From Nitrososphaeraceae archaeon (lineage in GTDB: Archaea; Thermoproteota; Nitrososphaeria; Nitrososphaerales; Nitrososphaeraceae), in contig JAICQW010000144.1 in assembly GCA_025937665.1 (NCBI GenBank), positions 1 through 5,007 of the forward strand: a DNA stretch of 5,007 nt, written 5' to 3'. Each line of letters starts with the position of its first letter. Position 1 is the stretch's first letter. Positions 1 through 5,007 of the stretch are shown here, one piece after another. The position numbers and the translations under genes are program-made. The notes under the pieces were generated by a model. That model saw only the letters and a program-made list of their open reading frames with translations. It did not search any database and was not told where the DNA came from.

Positions 1-585
1 GACAAAGCTCTTAAACCAAGGAAGGAGAGGGATGACAGAAGCTACTTTGCTGTAACTCGCAAGAGGAGGAACAGGAATTTAATGATCGTAGTACCTGCTG
101 TAATAGTCCTTCTAGGGATAATGGCTTATGCAGTAACTGTATATTCCGGTAATACGGAAAGACCGGGTCAAAATTTTGGCCCTCTTGGTTCTGAACACGT
201 ACATGCAGCATTTGCAGTAAAAATTAATGGTGAAAAATTAGATTTTAGTCAAGAAAAATACCAGGTGAGATCCCAGTACATGCACGTCGAGAACAATGAT
301 GGAAATACATTACATAGGCATGCGACCGGCGTTCCAGTTGGAGAATTCTTTAACAGCGTAGGTATGAATATTACTGACAACTGCATTACTCTTGAAGACA
401 AAACAAGCTATTGCACTAAAGAGAATTCAAATTTAGAATTGTATGTTAATGGAAATAAAACAAACTCGATTGCAAATTATGTCTTTAATGAAGATGATAG
501 AATACTGATTGTCTATGGAAACAAGAATGCTATGGAAACTCAGCAAGATCTAGACGCTCTAAGACTTACCGAGATAAAGAAATAA
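1..585 (+). CDS. Membrane-anchored extracytoplasmic protein with His motifs and a Cys pair (5' end outside window)
   Basis: The frame is open from the first base. A basic stretch (KPRKERDDR, then RKRRNRN) precedes a hydrophobic segment at residues 2-21 counted from the ATG at 82. That is a typical N-in signal anchor, so the true start probably lies just upstream of the window; starting at 82 would lose the positive cytoplasmic flank. The predicted outer part (about 145 residues) holds HVH (39-41), MHVE (67-70), HRH (78-80) and two cysteines (101, 111) that could form a disulfide. It ends in a YVNG...NEDDRILIVYG pattern (121-146), reminiscent of small beta-grasp/DUF4430-like repeats. From memory, related proteins occur in Thaumarchaeota and some candidate-phylum bacteria, sometimes labelled protein-disulfide isomerase. 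I see no CxxC, so I do not support that label. Metal binding or a redox partnership with the downstream ccdA/thioredoxin pair is inference. An AGGAGG at 64-69 leaves the ATG at 82 possible. Confidence 0.85.
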   Translation, partial: DKALKPRKERDDRSYFAVTRKRRNRNLMIVVPAVIVLLGIMAYAVTVYSGNTERPGQNFGPLGSEHVHAAFAVKINGEKLDFSQEKYQVRSQYMHVENNDGNTLHRHATGVPVGEFFNSVGMNITDNCITLEDKTSYCTKENSNLELYVNGNKTNSIANYVFNEDDRILIVYGNKNAMETQQDLDALRLTEIKK

Positions 586-590
586 TCCAC

Positions 591-620
591 CTCATTTTCT
601 ATCTTCAATTTTTTATTATT
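591..620 (+). terminator. T-rich tract after the first gene, possible archaeal terminator
   Basis: A pyrimidine-rich run begins six bases after the stop at 583-585 and includes TTTT (596-599) and six T (609-614). No hairpin is evident. Archaeal RNA polymerase commonly terminates at U-rich tracts without a stem, so this is a plausible end for the upstream transcript. Two more T runs follow at 639-643 and 662-667. Confidence 0.35.
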
Positions 621-703
621 CAAGATTTTATAGATTGCTTTTTGGATAGATAATAGCTTGATTTTTTAATATGTAATAGATCTGGTGCCAATATGGACAA
701 AAG

Positions 704-720
704 TATTAATTTAAAATAAA
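704..720 (+). promoter_or_regulatory. TATA-like box for the ccdA/thioredoxin operon
   Basis: TATTAATTTAAAATAAA lies 13-29 bases before the ATG at 733. Its 5' half is centred about 26 bases upstream, the usual archaeal box A distance for a leaderless or nearly leaderless message. No Shine-Dalgarno sequence lies between it and the ATG, which fits leaderless initiation. Confidence 0.45.
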
Positions 721-732
721 GTCACTATTTGC

Positions 733-1485
733 ATGGTCGATACGGGCATATTAATCTCTGCCCTCGCAGGTGCAGGATCTTTTTTTTCACCATGTATTTT
801 ACCAATTTTACCAGCATTCATTTCGTATCTTTCAGGAACCACACTCAATGAGGTTCAGGATTCATCCGGACAATCACTCAAGTTAAGAAGAGCAACCAGA
901 CTAAACATATTTTTGAATACAGTTTATTTTGTTCTGGGTTTTTCGCTAGTTTTTGCAGTGTTAGGTGTATTTCTAAATAGTGTCTTGATGAACGTTGGAT
1001 TAGGCTTTCAAAATGTTCTGACGTCTGTTGGAGGACTAGTCATAATTGGATTTGGTGCCTATCTGATACTTTCAACAAGACTAAGGAGTCTGAACTTTGA
1101 AAAAAAGTTTTCTTCTATTCCCAAATTTAAGACCAGTTACATTACTTCGTTTGTTTTTGGATGTGCATTTGCAGCAGGCTGGACTCCATGTGTGGGTCCT
1201 ATCTTGGGCAGTACACTTACATTGGCCGCTACGGCCCCAGGAGCCGCTTACAATTCATTATTGGCCTACTCCCTCGGTCTTGGTATCCCATTTTTAGTAA
1301 CAAGCTTGTTCTTTTCACAGGCGACAACCATTATTAGGAAAATGGTAAAACATTTGAAATACTTTAATCCAGCCATGGGGATTATGTTGATCATTCTTGG
1401 AATATTGGTTTTTACCAATAATCTCAGTATCCTCGGTAATTTCCCTCTCGCCAATGAGATTATTAATATTGAAAGGCGAATATAA
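733..1485 (+). CDS. ccdA: CcdA/DsbD-type transmembrane thiol-disulfide transporter
   Basis: This 250-residue protein is the usual length for a six-helix CcdA. Such proteins move reducing equivalents from cytoplasmic thioredoxin across the membrane to thioredoxin-like proteins outside, through two intramembrane cysteines. Both signature motifs are present: SPCILPILPAF with Cys21 in helix 1, and GWTPCVGP with Cys153 in helix 4. Predicted helices are roughly 5-33, 58-84, 88-113, 136-167, 174-197 and 210-234. Positive loops (50-56, 116-133, 202-209) put the second, fourth and sixth termini-connecting loops in the cytoplasm such that both protein ends are outside. An additional Cys144 sits nine residues before Cys153. 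The next gene follows directly after the TAA, in the same frame, and encodes the matching thioredoxin, so the pair is almost certainly one operon equivalent to DipZ. The ATG at 733 has a TATA-like box at leaderless distance. Confidence 0.95.
   Translation: MVDTGILISALAGAGSFFSPCILPILPAFISYLSGTTLNEVQDSSGQSLKLRRATRLNIFLNTVYFVLGFSLVFAVLGVFLNSVLMNVGLGFQNVLTSVGGLVIIGFGAYLILSTRLRSLNFEKKFSSIPKFKTSYITSFVFGCAFAAGWTPCVGPILGSTLTLAATAPGAAYNSLLAYSLGLGIPFLVTSLFFSQATTIIRKMVKHLKYFNPAMGIMLIILGILVFTNNLSILGNFPLANEIINIERRI
1471..1476 (+). promoter_or_regulatory. Possible ribosome binding site for the TTG start at 1486
   Basis: GAAAGG lies inside the last codons of ccdA, nine bases before the TTG. Together with the stop-start junction (TAA at 1483-1485, TTG at 1486-1488) it could support internal initiation or termination-reinitiation. 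The match to an anti-Shine-Dalgarno sequence is imperfect. Confidence 0.35.
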
Positions 1486-2625
1486 TTGAATAAGGACTAC
1501 ATCAGTGCAGTATTAACTGGAGTAGCAGTTGTGGCTCTTATCACAGGATTTGCAGTTTACTTTAATAGTCCTGAATTGAATCAACAGTCAGTTAGAAGTA
1601 TAAATTCAAATAGCAATGATGGATTATCAAGTGTACAATTATCAACAGACAAATCCCAATTCAAAAAAGCCCCTGAATTCGAAGGTATCTCGTCTTATAT
1701 TAATTCGAATGGTACCAATTTGTCTGATTTAAAGGGGAAAGTGGTATTGATTGATTTTTGGACTTATAGCTGTATTAATTGTATAAGAACGTTACCATAT
1801 CTTGTTGATTGGAATCAAAAATATTCTGACAAAGGATTAGTTATTGTAGGAATTCACTCTCCTGAATTCGAGTTTGAAAAAGGATTAGATAACGTTAAGC
1901 AAGCAGTAACGAGATTTGGAATAAAGTATCCTGTGTTGTTGGACAATGATCATGGTACTTGGAACGCTTTTCAGAATAGTTACTGGCCACGGAAATATCT
2001 TGTTGATTCAGAAGGATTTATTCGATACGACCATATTGGAGAGGGGGGATATGTAGAAACTGAAAATGCTATAAGGACTTTGTTGGCAGAACGAACAGGT
2101 CAACAGAGTATTTCGTCGACCAGTGTAAATCAAACTAATTTAAGCATACCTGAGTCACAATCAGTCGATTTTAATCAAATCAAAACTCCTGAATTATACT
2201 TTGGTTACCAATACGCAAGATCTCAGCTTGGTAATAATGAAGGATTTGATCCGGAAAAAATTGTAAATTATACACTTCCATCATCCAAGCTGAAACCTAA
2301 TGTTATCTATCTTGAGGGAGAGTGGAAGAACAATGCAGATAGCATGGAATTAATTGGTGATGAGGGCAAAATCATTCTCGACTATTCAGCTAAATCTATT
2401 AATATCGTTGCAGGTGGACAAGGAAAGATAACTGTTATGGAATTTGGAAAAGACAATCAGACACGCAATCCTTATAGTGGAAATGACCTTAATTCTGAGG
2501 GAAAGTTAACCATCGATGGACAGAGATTATATAATATTGGAAGTCATCAAGGCTATGGAAACCACCAGATTGCTATTGATATAAGTGGACCTGGCTTTAG
2601 AATTTATACATTCACTTTTGGGTGA
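1486..2625 (+). CDS. DipZ-like membrane-anchored thioredoxin with C-terminal CBM-like domain
   Basis: This 379-residue protein begins with an N-in signal anchor (hydrophobic 6-26), followed by a low-complexity linker (about 30-60). A TlpA/DipZ-type thioredoxin domain (about 62-202) has the active site FWTYSCINC (Cys96, Cys99) and a cis-proline at YWP (Pro168). A second linker (203-232) leads to a C-terminal domain (233-379). The landmarks TPELYFGY, YTLPS, a WKNN-type strand and the end YTFTFG match the beta-sandwich domain at the C-terminus of mycobacterial DipZ. The domain should act outside the cell as the electron acceptor of the upstream CcdA, reducing or exchanging disulfides of surface proteins; its exact client is unknown. 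The TTG directly after the ccdA stop is the only start that keeps the membrane anchor: the frame is closed by that TAA and no ATG or GTG follows in the anchor region. In bacteria this domain is normally fused to CcdA; here it is separate. Confidence 0.93.
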   Translation: MNKDYISAVLTGVAVVALITGFAVYFNSPELNQQSVRSINSNSNDGLSSVQLSTDKSQFKKAPEFEGISSYINSNGTNLSDLKGKVVLIDFWTYSCINCIRTLPYLVDWNQKYSDKGLVIVGIHSPEFEFEKGLDNVKQAVTRFGIKYPVLLDNDHGTWNAFQNSYWPRKYLVDSEGFIRYDHIGEGGYVETENAIRTLLAERTGQQSISSTSVNQTNLSIPESQSVDFNQIKTPELYFGYQYARSQLGNNEGFDPEKIVNYTLPSSKLKPNVIYLEGEWKNNADSMELIGDEGKIILDYSAKSINIVAGGQGKITVMEFGKDNQTRNPYSGNDLNSEGKLTIDGQRLYNIGSHQGYGNHQIAIDISGPGFRIYTFTFG

Positions 2626-2658
2626 ATAATTTATTCCATAAGGCAATAATATCTAGTT

Positions 2659-2688
2659 TATAGGACATTATAGGACATAAGACGTCTT
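2659..2688. repeat. Two tandem 10-bp repeats followed by a perfect 10-bp palindrome
   Basis: TATAGGACAT occurs twice head to tail (2659-2668, 2669-2678). It is followed without a gap by AAGACGTCTT (2679-2688), which equals its own reverse complement. The block lies in the 168-base gap between the thioredoxin and metallopeptidase genes, about 105 bases before the latter's start. A regulator-binding site is possible, but nothing in the sequence proves it. Confidence 0.6.
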
Positions 2689-2740
2689 GATTAGTTTATT
2701 TTGTATGGAAATACTCAAGATCTGTATTAAGTACCAATAG

Positions 2741-2760
2741 TTATAATCAAAAAATAAATA
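2741..2760 (+). promoter_or_regulatory. A/T-rich TATA-like region before the metallopeptidase gene
   Basis: TTATAATC followed by AAAAATAAATA lies 34-53 bases before the TTG at 2794. This would give a transcript with a short leader of roughly 5-25 bases. The assignment rests on composition and spacing only, in an AT-rich background. Confidence 0.3.
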
Positions 2761-2793
2761 GTAACCATACTGCTAATTCATTGTCTAATCAAT

Positions 2794-3513
2794 TTGAGCT
2801 CTGAGTCATGGATAAATGTTGCTCTTTCCGCTAATAAAATTGCATGTGTCAAATTAGTTAGAAGTAAAAGACGTAAACGATTGTGCATAACTGTGGATCG
2901 TCAAGGGATATCTGTTCTCTCGTCAATGAATGAAAATATTGAATCGATAAGAGATTTTGTAAATGCAAATAATAAGTGGATTTTGAAAAAAATAGAATTT
3001 TATCTGAAATTAAATGTTGGTTTAGAAAGTGGTCCTCTTCAAAGTGACGAACTTACATATCTTGGTAAAAAGTACAAGATTCAATTTATCAAAGATTCTT
3101 CACAATATTCGGTCCTCTCTGAAAATCTTCTGAAAATCTCATTTCATGTGAAAGATAGACGGAGACACAAAGAAAACATCATAAATTGGTATCGAGAGCA
3201 AACAAAGAAATTATTAGATGCAAAAGTTCCTTTCTTTGGAAAACAATTATCGATACCTTATGGAAAGGTAAGGATAAAAAATCAAAAATTAAGATGGGGA
3301 AGTTGCTCTAAAAATGGTAACCTCAATTTTAACCTGCTGTTGTCTGCTCTTCCCGCTCACATCATTGACTACATTATAGTGCATGAATTAATACACGTGA
3401 TTGAATTCAATCATTCAGAACATTTCTGGAAGCTGGTAGAAGAAGTGTTTCCAGCATATAGGGATTGTAGAAATTGGTTGAAAAAAAATGGTCCATATAT
3501 CCAACTCAATTAG
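2794..3513 (+). CDS. YgjP-type (DUF45) zinc metallopeptidase homologue
   Basis: The 239-residue length is typical of the YgjP/DUF45 family, which is related to SprT and other zincins. The N-terminal part carries the family pattern RSKRRKRLCITVD (23-35). The C-terminal half has LRWGSCSKNGNLNFN (166-180), a PAHIIDYIIVHELIH stretch with the zinc-binding HExxH at 197-201, and NHSEHFW (206-212), where His207 is the expected third ligand. Glu198 would be the catalytic base, so the active site looks intact. There is no signal peptide or membrane segment, so it should be cytoplasmic. Physiological substrates are poorly known for this family. The TTG start is chosen because a later start (Met45) would remove the conserved basic strand, and there is no ATG or GTG between the in-frame TAA at 2755 and that point. 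Family members often sit near type I restriction genes, but none is visible here. Confidence 0.92.
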   Translation: MSSESWINVALSANKIACVKLVRSKRRKRLCITVDRQGISVLSSMNENIESIRDFVNANNKWILKKIEFYLKLNVGLESGPLQSDELTYLGKKYKIQFIKDSSQYSVLSENLLKISFHVKDRRRHKENIINWYREQTKKLLDAKVPFFGKQLSIPYGKVRIKNQKLRWGSCSKNGNLNFNLLLSALPAHIIDYIIVHELIHVIEFNHSEHFWKLVEEVFPAYRDCRNWLKKNGPYIQLN

Positions 3514-3602
3514 TTATTGGACCTCTGTATGAGACTGCATTGACCTAGTGAGGTTGTGAGACTCTTCTGAATTAGCTTGATGTGATAACAATATCAATGT
3601 AG

Positions 3603-3610
3603 TTTTATAT
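3603..3610 (+). promoter_or_regulatory. Possible TATA-like box before the small gene
   Basis: TTTTATAT is centred about 20 bases before the TTG at 3626 and about 62 bases before the ATG at 3668. A start of transcription near 3633 would favour the ATG, while a slightly earlier one would favour leaderless TTG. It therefore does not settle the start. Confidence 0.3.
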
Positions 3611-3625
3611 TCTTGTCAAATATTT

Positions 3626-3889
3626 TTGGACCATATAAAGATTAGTCGATTTTTTAGTAATTCAGATATGGGCGTAATCTATGAAATTCATAAATATCAA
3701 CAAGATGATTTTCAGTATGTCGTTGCTAGCACGAATAGGTATCCTGAAACAAAAGTGAAAAATGATGTAGAACGAATGAATTCCATGTTAAATGAGTCAG
3801 TGAGAACAATGGGAATAAAATATGTATTCGTAGTCTCTGACACATCTGATTCAGCGTATAAAGAGCGCAAAAAGAAGAATTCTTATTAA
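3626..3889 (+). CDS. Small hypothetical protein, unrecognised
   Basis: I do not recognise this family. From TTG it is 87 residues; from the ATG at 3668 it is 73. No other start exists after the in-frame TGA at 3578. The composition looks like a real soluble alpha/beta protein: a beta-like YEIHKY, then FQYVVAST, a charged helix KVKNDVERMNSMLNESVRTM, a hydrophobic strand KYVFVVSD, and a lysine-rich tail (KERKKKNSY). It has no cysteine, signal peptide or membrane helix. It sits alone between the metallopeptidase gene (112 bases upstream) and the secreted-protein gene (25 bases downstream). Its reality rests on protein-like composition and gene-like spacing only. Confidence 0.6.
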   Translation: MDHIKISRFFSNSDMGVIYEIHKYQQDDFQYVVASTNRYPETKVKNDVERMNSMLNESVRTMGIKYVFVVSDTSDSAYKERKKKNSY

Positions 3890-3890
3890 A
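3883..3890 (+). promoter_or_regulatory. TATA-like box for the secreted discoidin/LamG gene
   Basis: TTATTAAA is centred about 28 bases before the TTG at 3915, the expected distance for a leaderless archaeal transcript. It overlaps the stop codon of the preceding small gene (3887-3889). This supports the TTG as the true start. Confidence 0.4.
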
Positions 3891-3914
3891 CACAATGTTT
3901 TATTGCCTTCATAG

Positions 3915-5007
3915 TTGATCTTTAGTAGGATTTTTCCGCTTCAAAATATAAGGATTTTTAATTTTACGATTCTACTCATTAGTTGGGTAATACTATTCTT
4001 TTCTGCCTCAGAAATGAATGGAACTTTTCTTAATGATGCTCATGCACAGACTTGCAGTAATAATCTCCCCGTGAGCAGCGTATCTGCAAATGGTAATGAC
4101 GGCAACGTGCCGCAAAACGTACTTGATAACAATCTCAATACAAGATGGTCAAATCTAGGAATTGGTTCTTGGATCCTGATGGATTTAGGATCAACTGATA
4201 CCATTTGCAGTGTTGATATTGCATGGTATTCAGGAAATCAGAGAACTAGTAGTTTTGTTATTTCCACATCTACTGATGGCTCTTCCTTTTCAACAGTTTT
4301 CAGTGGAACAAGCAGTGGAACGACATTAAATTCCGAAAAATACACATTTTCTTCCACTGATGCCAGGTATGTCAGGGTAACAGTAAATGGCAATTCTCAA
4401 AATAATTGGGCGTCAATAACCGAGCTTGATGTCTTTGGAACATCCTCTGTTCCGTCTGGAGCTTATCATTACTCTCCAAGTTTATCTTTGTCTGGTTCAA
4501 ATTACCAAGATGTAGCAAGCACAAGTGCATTACAACTTGGCCAATTTAGTGTAGCAGCATGGTTCAAGACTTCGATTAACTTTGGAACTAATGGATATAT
4601 TGTAAACAAAGGGGGTATCGGCAGTGACAGCGCTGGACAGAATATGAACTACGGTATATGGATGACATCTGCTGAGAGATTACAAGCAGGATTTGAAGCA
4701 GTCGGTGGAGCTGATCACTTTGTTACTTCCGCTAATACATATAACGATGGTCAATGGCACTATGCTGTGGTAACATATAGTGGTTCTACTCTCATATTGT
4801 ATGTCGATGGACAACAGGTTGGCACAAAAACAACTTCAGGTGCATCGCCTGAAACTTCTGGAACAAAACCAGTAAGGGTTGGAGCTAACTCCAGAATTAC
4901 TCCACCAGGAAACTTCTTTACCGGCGAGGTTGATGAAGTCAGAGTATGGAACGATGATCTAACAACACAACAAATAACAGATGCATTTTCAGGTAGTTCT
5001 TTCAATA
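3915..5007 (+). CDS. Secreted discoidin (F5/8 type C) and LamG-like domain protein, 3' end outside window
   Basis: The frame is open from TTG 3915 (just after an in-frame TAG at 3912) to the window edge, giving 364 residues without a stop. The N-terminus is a signal peptide: Arg5 and Arg13, hydrophobic core at about 17-31, and a probable cleavage site at DAHA|Q (44/45). An F5/8 type C domain follows (about 47-176): SANGNDGNVPQNVLDNNLNTRW, SWILMDLGS, FVISTSTDGSSF, ARYVRVTV and the closing ITELDVFG are the standard landmarks; Cys47 and Cys98 may pair. A LamG/concanavalin-like jelly roll (about 184-358) has FSVAAWFKT, DGQWHYAVVTY, LILYVDGQQVGT and the typical GEVDEVRVWNDDLT. Both folds bind carbohydrates or surfaces in other proteins, so a role in the cell surface or matrix is likely but inferred. 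More domains may follow past the window. The nearest in-frame ATG (4014) would cut away the signal peptide core. Confidence 0.93.
   Translation, partial: MIFSRIFPLQNIRIFNFTILLISWVILFFSASEMNGTFLNDAHAQTCSNNLPVSSVSANGNDGNVPQNVLDNNLNTRWSNLGIGSWILMDLGSTDTICSVDIAWYSGNQRTSSFVISTSTDGSSFSTVFSGTSSGTTLNSEKYTFSSTDARYVRVTVNGNSQNNWASITELDVFGTSSVPSGAYHYSPSLSLSGSNYQDVASTSALQLGQFSVAAWFKTSINFGTNGYIVNKGGIGSDSAGQNMNYGIWMTSAERLQAGFEAVGGADHFVTSANTYNDGQWHYAVVTYSGSTLILYVDGQQVGTKTTSGASPETSGTKPVRVGANSRITPPGNFFTGEVDEVRVWNDDLTTQQITDAFSGSSFN

Noticed and set aside
64..84. AGGAGG plus ATG at 82 as the true start of the first gene
   Set aside because: The AGGAGG also encodes the basic stretch that forms the cytoplasmic flank of the membrane anchor, and its spacing (12 bases) is long. 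An upstream start is more likely, though this is not excluded.
11..211. Minus-strand open frame of 66 codons
   Set aside because: It lies opposite the first gene, whose hydrophobic anchor and conserved HVH region explain the sequence; its translation is low-complexity and resembles no protein.
1097..1297. Plus-strand open frame of 66 codons inside ccdA
   Set aside because: It is an out-of-frame shadow of the conserved GWTPCVGP region of ccdA.
1266..1454. Minus-strand open frame of 62 codons opposite the end of ccdA
   Set aside because: It is fully covered by the last two CcdA helices and has no promoter or domain of its own.
1483..1485. TAA read through to make one fused DipZ protein, or a pseudogene
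   Set aside because: Both halves are complete. The second half has its own start and anchor helix, and a fusion would put the thioredoxin on the wrong side of the membrane according to the positive-inside rule.
4760..5005. Minus-strand open frame of 81 codons near the right edge
   Set aside because: It lies opposite the LamG domain, which has clear family landmarks on the + strand.

Overview
The window looks like a piece of an archaeal genome, most likely an ammonia-oxidising thaumarchaeon of the Nitrososphaera/Nitrosocosmicus kind. This is inferred from low GC, short or absent leaders with A/T-rich TATA-like boxes just upstream of starts, heavy use of TTG starts, and secreted proteins with simple discoidin and LamG repeats. 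No rRNA or tRNA is present to confirm it. All six genes are on the + strand. No gene-free stretch exceeds 300 bases, and no tRNA, CRISPR or insertion sequence was seen.

Left part (1-2625): an extracytoplasmic redox cluster. It opens with a membrane-anchored outer-surface protein (1-585, cut at its 5' end) that carries HxH, MHxE and HxH motifs and a cysteine pair. Next come two tandem genes, a six-helix CcdA-type thiol transporter (733-1485) and a membrane-anchored TlpA-like thioredoxin with a C-terminal beta-sandwich domain (1486-2625). Together these two have the full domain set of the bacterial DipZ protein (CcdA + thioredoxin + CBM-like domain). Here the set is split by one in-frame TAA followed directly by a TTG start. 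CcdA would carry electrons from cytoplasmic thioredoxin across the membrane to the CINC active site outside. The first protein is a possible partner or client.

Middle (2626-3889): an intergenic region with a 10-bp tandem repeat running into a perfect 10-bp palindrome, then a YgjP-type (DUF45) zinc metallopeptidase homologue (2794-3513), then a small unrecognised gene (3626-3889).

Right end (3915-5007, runs off the window): a secreted protein with a signal peptide, an F5/8 type C (discoidin-like) domain and a LamG-like jelly-roll domain, probably a surface or matrix binding protein. It starts at TTG and has a TATA-like box that overlaps the end of the preceding gene.

The most interesting point is the split DipZ. 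Topology reasoning suggests a working two-protein system rather than a broken fusion.
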